DNA of 7,679 nucleotides from an uncultured Oscillospiraceae bacterium (GCA_900543525.1 UQRS01000090.1:1-7679), one strand, 5' to 3'. Shown: positions 1 through 5,475, counted from the stretch's first letter. Numbers and translations are program-made. The notes: generated from the sequence alone by a model not told the origin.

Positions 1-1
1 C

Positions 2-1609
2 AATACTACGATTTACAACACGGCGCTTTATATGAGATTGAGCCGGGACGATGAAAACTATGGTGACAGCGTAAGCATTGAAACACAGCGGACAATCCTG
101 CAACAGTACGCAAAGGAACAGGGGCTTCATGTAGTCGGTGAGTATGTGGACGATGGCTGGTCGGGGACGAACTTTGAACGCCCGGATTTTCAGCGCATGA
201 TGGACGATGTGGAAGCCGGAAAAGTAAACTGCATTGTCACGAAAGACCTTTCCCGTTTCGGGCGGGAACATGTGATGATGGACTACTATCTGGAATTTCT
301 GTTCCCGGAAAAACGGGTGCGCTACATCGCCGTTGCGGAGAATGAGGACACAGAGAAAGGGCTTTCCGATTTTGTCCCGTTCAAAAACCTGTTCAATGAA
401 TGGTTTGCGAAAGATACAAGCCGCAAGGTAAAGGCCGCTTTCAAAGCAAAGTTTGCCACAGGACAGCGTATCGGCGCCTATGCTCCCATCGGGTACAGGA
501 AACACCCGGAAATCAAAAACAAGCTGATAATCGACGAGGAAACCCGCTGGATAGTGGAGAAGATTTTTGACCTTGCCATTCATGGCAGAGGGGCGGCCAG
601 TATCACAAGAATACTGATTGCGGAAAAGGTTCCCACACCGGGATTTATCAACTTCCAGCGTGACGGGACTTTTGCAAACATCTATGCGGGTGCGCCGGAG
701 GAAAAAAGCTACGCATGGACGATAGCCCAGGTCAAGAGCATTATGAAAGATGAAACCTATATCGGCCATACCATCCACTACCGGGAAACAAACATTTCCT
801 TTAAGAACAAGCGGAGGGTACGCAAGCCCCAAAGTGAATGGGTGCGGGTGGAGAACACGCAGGAGCCGATTATCAGCGAACAGGTTTTCCGGCAGGTACA
901 GGAGCAGATAGCAAACCGCCGCAGAAAGTGCAAGGATGGTACGACGCAGATTTTTTCCGGATTGGTAAAATGTGCGGATTGCGGCTGGTCGCTGTCCTAT
1001 GGGGAGAACAGGCAGAACAGCAAGCCTTACGGCCATTATCATTGTAGCAAGTACGGACAGGGCACACGCCAATGCTCCATGCATTATATCCGCTATGATG
1101 TGCTTTACGCCTATGTCCTCTCCCGTCTGCAATACTGGTCGGGGCTGGTACAGCATGATGAAGAACGGCTCTTGAAGCGGCTGTTAAATGCCAATGACAA
1201 GGGACAGGCCGCCGCAAGAAAGAAGCAAGCCGCAGAGTTGAACAAAGCGGAGAAGCGGAAAGCCGAAGTCGATACCCTGTTTGCCCGGATGTATGAGGAC
1301 TGGGCGGCGGGGCGTATCACAGAATACAACTTCTCTATGCTGTCCGGGAAGTACCAGAGCGAACAGGCTGAACTGGACACAAAGATTGAACAGCTTCAAT
1401 CCGCTATCGCCACTGAAAGCCAGAACGCCGCAGACGCAGAAAAATGGATTGCCTTGATGAAAGAGTGCGTCAATCCAACAGAACTGACCGCCGAACTTTT
1501 GAATACGCTGATTGAAAAAATCGTTGTCCATGAAGCGGTCAAAGGTGAGGACGGAAGCCGGGAACAGGAGGTAGAAATCTTCTACCGCTTTATCGGCAAA
1601 ATTGATTGA
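2..1609 (+). CDS. Large serine recombinase (resolvase/recombinase/zinc ribbon/DUF4368), 5' end outside window
   Basis: Site-specific recombinase that integrates and excises a mobile element through a phosphoserine intermediate. The frame is open from base 2, and ten codons (NTTIYNTALY) precede the first ATG at 32. Because the family motif ALYxRLSRDDE spans that point, the true start lies upstream of the window. Counting from the ATG at 32: catalytic Ser4 in RLSRDD; resolvase domain to about residue 140, with the active-site arginine motif DLSRFGRE at 72-79; Recombinase domain about 145-290; zinc ribbon with C314, C317, C338 and C348; Lys/Glu/Ala-rich coiled coil about 375-465; DUF4368-like C-terminus about 480-525 (EKIVVHEA, IFYRFIGKID). 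All key residues are present, so it looks functional. It resembles the TndX/TnpX-like recombinases of clostridial integrative elements. It sits at the extreme end of the element, ending about 25 bp from the host junction. Base composition appears less GC-rich than the downstream genes, which fits horizontal transfer. Family certain; the particular element is unknown. Confidence 0.95.
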   Translation, partial: NTTIYNTALYMRLSRDDENYGDSVSIETQRTILQQYAKEQGLHVVGEYVDDGWSGTNFERPDFQRMMDDVEAGKVNCIVTKDLSRFGREHVMMDYYLEFLFPEKRVRYIAVAENEDTEKGLSDFVPFKNLFNEWFAKDTSRKVKAAFKAKFATGQRIGAYAPIGYRKHPEIKNKLIIDEETRWIVEKIFDLAIHGRGAASITRILIAEKVPTPGFINFQRDGTFANIYAGAPEEKSYAWTIAQVKSIMKDETYIGHTIHYRETNISFKNKRRVRKPQSEWVRVENTQEPIISEQVFRQVQEQIANRRRKCKDGTTQIFSGLVKCADCGWSLSYGENRQNSKPYGHYHCSKYGQGTRQCSMHYIRYDVLYAYVLSRLQYWSGLVQHDEERLLKRLLNANDKGQAAARKKQAAELNKAEKRKAEVDTLFARMYEDWAAGRITEYNFSMLSGKYQSEQAELDTKIEQLQSAIATESQNAADAEKWIALMKECVNPTELTAELLNTLIEKIVVHEAVKGEDGSREQEVEIFYRFIGKID

Positions 1610-1610
1610 A

Positions 1611-1641
1611 TGATACCAATATCTTTAACTATGTGATACCG
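1611..1641. other. Probable right attachment site (attR-like) of the integrated element
   Basis: Immediately after the recombinase stop the sequence carries TGATACC twice in direct orientation, at 1611-1617 and 1634-1640, separated by AT-rich DNA. Downstream of the second copy the reading frame DTGRGCPDVSLLPGLAAVLG begins, which is the second half of an XRE helix-turn-helix domain. Upstream of it the same frame quickly meets a stop (TAA, 1626-1628). The change from element to host sequence is therefore placed at about 1632-1640. TndX/TnpX recombinases are known to cross over at a central GA dinucleotide; the GA at 1635-1636 sits exactly where a host TGG-GAT (Trp-Asp) codon pair would be restored. 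The precise crossover point is inferred. Confidence 0.6.
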
Positions 1642-2105
1642 GGCGCGGATGCCCGGATGTTTCGCTTTTGCCCGGGCTGGCCGCGGTGCTGGGCGTTCCG
1701 GCAGACCGGCTGCTGTCCGGCGAGCTTTCTCCCAACGAGAAGGATGGAGGAAACATGAAGCGCGTACAATTCTATGTCTGTCCCGGCTGCGGAAACATTT
1801 TGACCGCCACGGGCAAGGGAGAAATCGTCTGCTGCGGCCGACGTTTGGAGCCGCTTTGCCCGAGTGCGCCGGACGCCGACCACCGGCCGGAGATTTCGCT
1901 GGTGGAGACCGACGACTACATTACCTTTTCACACCCGATGCGAAAGGATCATTACCTGAAATTTGCTGCCTGCGTCACCTGCGACCGGCTGGCACTGACC
2001 CGCCTCTACCCCGAGCAGGAGGCCGCGGTGCGCTTTCCGCGCATAGGCGGCGGCACACTGTATTTTTACTGCGTCAAGCACGGCCTGATGCAGCAGAAGC
2101 TGTGA
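1635..2105 (+). pseudogene. XRE HTH-desulfoferrodoxin-like fusion gene, 5' part cut off by element insertion
   Basis: This is the 3' remnant of a host gene coding for an XRE-type DNA-binding domain joined to a desulfoferrodoxin/superoxide-reductase-like metal domain. The readable frame starts at about 1635 with DTGRGCPDVSLLPGL. This corresponds to the KWxxGxGxPDxSLLPxLAxxLGV segment that ends XRE domains in many Clostridia regulators; the lysine, tryptophan and everything before are missing. A stop at 1626-1628 closes the frame upstream, so the recombinase end cannot supply a new in-frame N-terminus. The rest, to the TGA at 2103-2105, has no frameshift or internal stop. The missing 5' part should lie on the far side of the element, outside this window. 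Precise excision would be expected to restore the gene. A TTG at 1668 could serve as a start, but the ATG at 1755 has a far better ribosome binding site (listed separately). Confidence 0.75.
1755..2105 (+). CDS. Desulfoferrodoxin/superoxide-reductase-like domain, possible stand-alone product (116 aa)
   Basis: This is the intact C-terminal domain of the interrupted regulator. Counting from the ATG at 1755, CPGC (C9, C12) and CC (C26, C27) match the Cys4 iron site of the desulforedoxin-type N-terminus of desulfoferrodoxin. H43 (DHRPEI), H60 (HPM), H66 (DHY), and C106 and H109 (CVKHGL) match in order the four-His/one-Cys catalytic centre of superoxide reductase. Known enzymes of this type reduce superoxide to peroxide in the cytoplasm of anaerobes; here the domain was originally tied to a DNA-binding domain, so a redox- or metal-sensing role is equally possible. 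GGAGG at 1746-1750, four bases before the ATG, makes translation of this fragment plausible even after loss of the N-terminus. No promoter is visible directly upstream, so expression would depend on read-through from the element. A terminator follows at once. Domain assignment is fairly sure; activity and separate translation are inferred. Confidence 0.6.
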   Translation: MKRVQFYVCPGCGNILTATGKGEIVCCGRRLEPLCPSAPDADHRPEISLVETDDYITFSHPMRKDHYLKFAACVTCDRLALTRLYPEQEAAVRFPRIGGGTLYFYCVKHGLMQQKL

Positions 2106-2120
2106 CCGGCTTTGCCGGAA

Positions 2121-2148
2121 AGGGGGAGGCGCTGCGCCTCCCTTTATT
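2121..2148 (+). terminator. Rho-independent terminator after the SOR-like gene
   Basis: An 8-bp perfect stem GGGAGGCG/CGCCTCCC (2124-2131 with 2135-2142) with loop CTG is followed by TTTATT. A smaller hairpin, CCGGC-TTT-GCCGG (2106-2118), sits between the stop codon and this stem. Confidence 0.75.
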
Positions 2149-2154
2149 GCGGTC

Positions 2155-2210
2155 ACCCGACCGTATGATCGTATGACCGCCTACCACCCGACCGTATGGC
2201 CGTATGGCCG
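2155..2210. repeat. Two direct repeats of about 25 bp with 31-bp period
   Basis: Copies at 2155-2179 and 2186-2210 share the pattern ACCCGACCGTATG followed by a second CGTATG, differing at only a few positions. Each copy also contains an internal CCGTATG-like duplication. It lies between two terminators, outside any supported gene. Function unknown; it may be a slippage product or a short variable-number repeat. Confidence 0.7.
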
Positions 2211-2222
2211 AAACCTTTGCGT

Positions 2223-2260
2223 AAAAAGAGCCGGAGGAAAAATCCTCCCGGCTCTTTTTC
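2223..2260. terminator. Second terminator, likely bidirectional
   Basis: The arm AAAAAGAGCCGG (2223-2234) pairs with CCGGCTCTTTTT (2248-2259). An inner AGGA/TCCT pairing closes an A-rich loop, with one bulged C. A-run on the left and T-run on the right would allow termination in both directions. No gene lies between this and the preceding terminator, so it may serve as a back-up or stop minus-strand transcription. Confidence 0.75.
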
Positions 2261-2437
2261 TTATATAAAGCTTATAAAAAAGATGCCCGCCTTTACCGTA
2301 AAAACGAAGGATGGCTTCAGGTCAAGGGCAGGCGCCGGCCTCCCGTTATTTTTCCAAAGTCCTTTTACATCGCAAAATATTTGCAATGTTCTTTTGAAAA
2401 TTGACCGAAAATTACATAAAAATAGCGGGAAAGCCGA
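2261..2437. other. Non-coding stretch upstream of the AraC promoter
   Basis: No supported gene. Open frames crossing this stretch lack ribosome binding sites, resemble no family I recognise, and run across the terminator or the promoter. It is mostly AT-rich, with a short GC-rich patch around 2320-2345. Confidence 0.6.
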
Positions 2438-2466
2438 TTGTTTTCTTTCAAATCTTGTACTATAAT
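2438..2466 (+). promoter_or_regulatory. Promoter P1 upstream of the AraC-family gene
   Basis: TTGTTT (2438-2443) and a perfect TATAAT (2461-2466) are separated by 17 bp. Transcription would start near 2473, giving a leader of about 165 nt that contains several GC-rich hairpins. The motif ATCTTGTAC (2452-2460) fills the spacer directly before the -10 box. Confidence 0.7.
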
Positions 2467-2474
2467 GAATACAC

Positions 2475-2559
2475 GACGTGAAGCGGCGGCAAAGCCGCCG
2501 ACGTCTGGGCATTCATTGAACGGCCGAATTGCGGCTCTCGCCGTCGGCACTTCGTGCCG
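2475..2559 (+). other. Cluster of hairpins in the AraC leader segment
   Basis: Three inverted repeats occur in sequence. CGGCGGC-AAA-GCCGCCG (2484-2500) is flanked by an outer GACGT/ACGTC pair (2475-2479, 2501-2505). GCCG-AATTG-CGGC spans 2523-2535 and CGGCAC-TTC-GTGCCG spans 2545-2559. None is followed by a U-run, so they are not typical terminators. The segment is GC-rich between two AT-rich promoter-like stretches. It could be a structured leader, or an inserted small repeat element. Confidence 0.55.
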
Positions 2560-2587
2560 CTTGTGCTATCGCAGGGGCAATTTACTA

Positions 2588-2611
2588 TATAATAAATACA
2601 AGATCTTGCAC
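2588..2611 (+). promoter_or_regulatory. Candidate promoter P2 -10 box with overlapping palindrome (possible operator)
   Basis: A perfect TATAAT at 2588-2593 has no good -35 box at the usual distance; TTGTGC at 2561-2566 is 21 bp away. This would suit a promoter needing an activator. The 10-bp palindrome CAAGATCTTG (2599-2608) lies over the expected start of transcription, and ATCTTGCAC (2603-2611) differs at one position from ATCTTGTAC in promoter P1. A binding site for the adjacent AraC protein is a reasonable but untested reading. Confidence 0.45.
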
Positions 2612-2637
2612 ATCGTACATAAAAGGAGGTACGCCGT

Positions 2638-3501
2638 ATGCAGGCGACACCCGTTTTGCAGGGACCCTCGACCGATATTCTTGCCAAACCGTTCGAGGCC
2701 AAGTATCAGCTTTCCCCCTATTTCAAAACCATGGCGTTTCACAGCCACGATTTTTATGAGATTTATATGTTCCTTTCCGGCAGCGTCAGCTATTACATCG
2801 AAAACGCCGGATATACCCTTGTACCGGGAGATGTGCTGATTATCCCGCCGGGCAGCATGCACCGACCGGTCAACACCGATCCAAACGCCGTGTATGAGCG
2901 CTGCTACCTCTGGATCGGGCGAGACACCCTGCGTTCCCTGGAGGATACCGACTGCCCCTTCATCGAGATTTTGGAGACCTGTGCCGGCACCAACAATTAT
3001 CTGATCCATTTTGAGGGAGACCGTCTGCGGGAATTTCGCGGCTTTTTCGATAATATTATCAGCCTCGTCAGCACCAAGGACGACGCCTGGCACCTGGCCT
3101 GCCGCTCCTATCTGACACTGCTGTTCATCCGCATCTGTCAGGAGATCAAATCGGGGCACAGCATCACCGACCTGATCCACAAAAACGGCACGATCCCCAA
3201 GGTGATTGTTTACATCAACGAGCATATTGCCGAGGATCTGTCCCTCGACGGGCTGAGCGAGCAGTTTTTCATCAGCAAGTATCACCTGATCCGGGAGTTC
3301 AAAAAATATACCAACAGCACCCTGTATGCCTATATTCTCTCCAAACGCATCATTCTGGCCAAGCATCTGATTCAGCAGGGCGTCCCGCCGACCAAGGCCT
3401 GCTTTGCCAGCGGCTTTAACAATTATTCCAATTTTTACAAGGCTTTTCTGGCCGAGACCGGCATGACGCCAAAGGCTTTTATTTCCACATCCCTATATTG
3501 A
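2638..3501 (+). CDS. AraC-family transcriptional regulator with cupin sensor domain
   Basis: A DNA-binding regulator of 287 residues, the usual length for the family. The N-terminus is an AraC-type cupin fold at about residues 28-90: HSHDFYEIYMFLSG (35-48), then LVPGDVLIIPPGSMHRP (61-77), the sequence pattern of the sugar/effector-binding barrel. The C-terminus (about 187-287) is the double helix-turn-helix. The first helix pair is LSLDGLSEQFFISKYHLIRE (201-220); the second is at about 251-272, ending in the family signature ASGFNNYSNFYKAF and GMTPKAF. The start is fixed by AAGGAGGT (2623-2630), 7 bases before the ATG. It probably regulates itself and the flavodoxin gene that begins 20 bp after its stop. 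The effector is unknown: the cupin residues do not identify a ligand. Family certain, target inferred from position. Confidence 0.95.
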   Translation: MQATPVLQGPSTDILAKPFEAKYQLSPYFKTMAFHSHDFYEIYMFLSGSVSYYIENAGYTLVPGDVLIIPPGSMHRPVNTDPNAVYERCYLWIGRDTLRSLEDTDCPFIEILETCAGTNNYLIHFEGDRLREFRGFFDNIISLVSTKDDAWHLACRSYLTLLFIRICQEIKSGHSITDLIHKNGTIPKVIVYINEHIAEDLSLDGLSEQFFISKYHLIREFKKYTNSTLYAYILSKRIILAKHLIQQGVPPTKACFASGFNNYSNFYKAFLAETGMTPKAFISTSLY

Positions 3502-3521
3502 TTTTTTGAGGTGGTTCGTAT

Positions 3522-3941
3522 ATGAAAACAGCAGTTGTCTTTTACACCTTCGGCGGCACAACCCGGATGTATGCCGCCAATCTTTCGAGGCGGCTGGGCG
3601 CCGATGTGTTCGAGGTGAAGGAGGCCAAAAAGCGGAACCACTTCACCGCCTTTTTCCCCGGCTGCGTGCAGGCCATGCGGCAGGCCGCCGTCCCCCTCGC
3701 CGGCGGAACGCCCGACCTCTCGGACTATGATCGGGTGATCGTCGCCTGCCCGGTATGGGCGGGCTTCCCCGCACCGGCCTTTAACGCCATTCTCAAGCTG
3801 ATTCCGGCAGGGAAGGAGGTCGCGGTGCATCTCCTCTCCAGCGGGGGAGAAACTCCGAAAGGCCGGCCGCTGGTGGAAGCGCGGGTAGAGGCGGAAAAGC
3901 TGCGGCTGGCGGAATATCTGGATATAAAAACCGGAAGATAG
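3522..3941 (+). CDS. Small flavodoxin-family protein (FMN-binding)
   Basis: A predicted cytoplasmic electron carrier or small FMN oxidoreductase of 139 residues, about the size of a single-domain flavodoxin. The FMN phosphate loop is YTFGGTTRMYA (8-18), matching the family pattern Y-[ST]-x-[TG]-G-[NT]-T near the N-terminus after the first beta strand (KTAVVF). The second conserved block YDRVIVACPVWAGFPAPAF (69-87) forms the strand and loop beside the isoalloxazine ring, as in flavodoxin/WrbA-like proteins with PxWxGxPxxxxxxF. The third strand is VAVHLLSSGGE (100-110). GAGGTGG (3508-3514) precedes the ATG by 7 bases. The gene starts 20 bp after the AraC gene with no promoter between, so both are likely one transcript, ended by the strong hairpin at 3990-4045. 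Redox partners are unknown. Domain assignment is fairly sure; the exact reaction is not. Confidence 0.88.
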   Translation: MKTAVVFYTFGGTTRMYAANLSRRLGADVFEVKEAKKRNHFTAFFPGCVQAMRQAAVPLAGGTPDLSDYDRVIVACPVWAGFPAPAFNAILKLIPAGKEVAVHLLSSGGETPKGRPLVEARVEAEKLRLAEYLDIKTGR

Positions 3942-3989
3942 CCGCCCGGATTTTTCTTTTCTTAAATATAGCCATACTGTTTTTGCGAT

Positions 3990-4045
3990 AAACCTCCCCC
4001 AAAAAAGGCCACGCCCTTTTGTGCGGCCTTTTGGGGGAGGTTTTT
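3990..4045. terminator. Long terminator between flavodoxin gene and GntR operon, probably bidirectional
   Basis: The left arm AAACCTCCCCCAAAA (3990-4004) and GGCC (4007-4010) pair with GGCC (4025-4028) and TTTTGGGGGAGGTTT (4029-4043). An AA bulge lies at 4005-4006, with an apical loop. A T-run follows. The A-run on the left would give a T-run on the other strand. The stem is unusually long, about 19 bp. Confidence 0.85.
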
Positions 4046-4080
4046 CTCTCCCAAAGGCAAGGTGGTTTCTTTCCATTCGG

Positions 4081-4141
4081 TTTAAAACATTATTAAGAAT
4101 TATTTAACCCGGTTGACAAGCGGGATACAGGCGGGTATAAT
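4081..4141 (+). promoter_or_regulatory. Consensus sigma-A promoter of the GntR-ABC operon, with AT-rich upstream region
   Basis: TTGACA (4113-4118) and TATAAT (4136-4141) are both perfect consensus hexamers with the optimal 17-bp spacer. Directly upstream, 4081-4107 is very A/T-rich (TTTAAAACATTATTAAGAAT and following), as in an UP element. So strong a promoter needs a repressor, which fits the inverted repeat immediately downstream. Predicted start of transcription is near 4148. Confidence 0.9.
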
Positions 4142-4142
4142 C

Positions 4143-4171
4143 ACACCGTACTAATCAAAGTAGTACGGTGT
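4143..4171. promoter_or_regulatory. Probable GntR operator: perfect 11-bp inverted repeat
   Basis: ACACCGTACTA (4143-4153) and TAGTACGGTGT (4161-4171) are perfect reverse complements separated by 7 bases. The site begins 1 bp after the -10 box and covers the expected transcription start, so a bound dimer would block initiation. GntR-family dimers bind inverted repeats, and the adjacent first gene is a GntR repressor, so autoregulation is the simplest reading. In RNA it could also fold as a 5'-end stem. Confidence 0.8.
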
Positions 4172-4201
4172 AATACAATTTTAAAACGGAGGTGTGAAGG
4201 G

Positions 4202-4579
4202 ATGCTGCAAGTGGATTTGCAAAGCCGAACGCCCATCTATGAACAGCTGATCAGGGGGATTGTCCGGCTGAAAGCGCTCGGCGTACTCCAGCCGGAGGAA
4301 AAGCTGCCGTCGGTGCGCCAGCTGGCCACCTCTCTCGGCATCAATCCCAACACGGTGCAAAAAGCGTACCAGCTTCTGGAGCAGGACGGCGTCATCTACT
4401 CGGTGAACGGGAAGGGTTCCTTCCTCTCATCCGGAGAGGGCGCCGGCCAAAGCATCATAAAGGCCGCGAAGGAATCCCTGAAAGCGGCGGCCTGCGACGC
4501 CGCCATGGCCGGCCTGCCCAAAGCGCAGGCTCTGGAAATTTGTGAGGAGGCATATACCGAAAGGGGTGCGAAGGTATGA
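4202..4579 (+). CDS. GntR-family (YtrA-type) transcriptional repressor
   Basis: A short GntR regulator of 125 residues, the size of the YtrA subfamily: winged helix plus a small helical dimerisation tail, with no large ligand domain. The winged helix covers about residues 5-78: PIYEQLIRGIVRLKALGVL (11-29), then LPSVRQLATSLGINPNTVQK (35-54) as the recognition helix-turn-helix, and the wing GVIYSVNGKGSFLS (63-76). The tail 83-125 is Ala/Glu-rich and helical. GGAGGT at 4188-4193 lies 8 bases before the ATG. It is first in the operon and overlaps the ATPase gene by ATGA (4576-4579), implying coupled translation. YtrA-type proteins usually repress their own operon and respond to cell-envelope stress; the inducer here is unknown. 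Confident in family and in autoregulation as the likely mode. Confidence 0.95.
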   Translation: MLQVDLQSRTPIYEQLIRGIVRLKALGVLQPEEKLPSVRQLATSLGINPNTVQKAYQLLEQDGVIYSVNGKGSFLSSGEGAGQSIIKAAKESLKAAACDAAMAGLPKAQALEICEEAYTERGAKV

Positions 4580-5475
4580 TAGAAACCAAAAATCTGGTCA
4601 AAAAATTCGGCAGCTTTACGGCGCTGGATGCGGTAAATTTAAAAATTGAGCCGGGCAGCGTATTCGGCCTGGTCGGATCCAACGGCTCGGGCAAATCGAC
4701 TCTGCTGCGCACGGCGGCCGGCATCTACCGGCCGGACGGCGGAGAGCTGCTGATCGACGGTGAAGCGCCGCTGGATAACAGCCGGCTGAAGGAGCGGATC
4801 TTTTTCCTCTCGGACACACCCTGCTTTTTTCATCAGGCCAATCTGCTTGAGATGGCCGCCTTTTACAGCAAAATGTACAGCCGCTTCTGCTATGAAAACT
4901 TCAATTATCTGACCACGGTTTTCCCCATCAGCACCAAGGCCAGGATTCAGACCATGTCCAAGGGCATGCAGCGGCAGGCGGCACTGATGCTGGCACTGTC
5001 GGTGCAGCCTGACTACCTGTTTATGGATGAGGCGTTCGACGGCCTCGACCCGGTTATCCGCGGTGTGCTGAAGCGGCTTCTGGCGAGCGGCATCTCCGAG
5101 CGGAACATGACGGTTGTCATCGCCTCCCACAACCTGCGGGAGCTTGAGGATATGTGCGACCATGTCGGGCTGCTCCACAAGGGGAAAATCATCTTTAACG
5201 ACGAGCTGGATAACCTGAAAAACCATCTGCACAAGGTGCAGCTCGCCTTCTCCGGCGAAATTGACCGCAGCGCCTTCGACGGGCTGGATGTGTTGAAGGC
5301 GGAGCGGCAGGGTTCGCTGATTCAGCTGATCATCCGGGGCGAAGAGGAGGATATCCTCCGCCGGCTGCGCGCGCTGAATCCGCTGTTTATGGAGACGCTC
5401 TCCCCCACTTTGGAGGAGCTGTTTATTTTCGAACTGGAGGTGGCTGGATATGACGTCCAAAACATTATCGGCTAA
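4576..5475 (+). CDS. ABC transporter ATP-binding protein
   Basis: The nucleotide-binding subunit that powers the adjacent permease, acting on the inner face of the membrane; 299 residues. Walker A is GSNGSGKST (34-42). The signature loop is MSKGMQRQ (127-134), a diverged form of LSGGQ. Walker B is YLFMDEAFDGLD (147-158), with catalytic Glu152 and the D-loop. The H-loop is His185 in VIASHNLRELED. The usual Q-loop glutamine is not obvious; the matching region reads IFFLSDTPCFF (75-85). The last 80 residues form a C-terminal extension with a LEELFIFELE ending, as in CcmA/YtrB-type exporter ATPases. The start overlaps the GntR stop as ATGA. The end overlaps the permease gene by 26 bp, and its own coding sequence carries the permease ribosome binding site. 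The substrate cannot be told from sequence; the GntR-ATPase-permease order suggests export or envelope protection. Confidence 0.95.
   Translation: MIETKNLVKKFGSFTALDAVNLKIEPGSVFGLVGSNGSGKSTLLRTAAGIYRPDGGELLIDGEAPLDNSRLKERIFFLSDTPCFFHQANLLEMAAFYSKMYSRFCYENFNYLTTVFPISTKARIQTMSKGMQRQAALMLALSVQPDYLFMDEAFDGLDPVIRGVLKRLLASGISERNMTVVIASHNLRELEDMCDHVGLLHKGKIIFNDELDNLKNHLHKVQLAFSGEIDRSAFDGLDVLKAERQGSLIQLIIRGEEEDILRRLRALNPLFMETLSPTLEELFIFELEVAGYDVQNIIG

Noticed and set aside
1649..2176. Long + strand open frame overlapping the SOR-like region in another frame
   Set aside because: It is Arg/Pro-rich with no family resemblance, while the overlapping frame shows the clear HTH end and all desulfoferrodoxin metal ligands.
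2155..2210. CRISPR array
   Set aside because: Only two copies with a 6-base gap and no variable spacers; no cas genes nearby.
2196..2465. Possible small basic protein between terminator and promoter
   Set aside because: It begins inside the direct repeat, runs through a terminator and into the -10 box, and has no ribosome binding site.
2475..2637. Riboswitch or T-box leader upstream of the AraC gene
   Set aside because: The hairpins are simple local palindromes. I recognise no conserved riboswitch core, no T-box sequence and no terminator/antiterminator pair.
2566..3366. Long minus-strand open frame opposite the AraC gene
   Set aside because: It has no recognisable domain or ribosome binding site, and the + strand encodes an unmistakable AraC-family protein. 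It is a codon-bias shadow.
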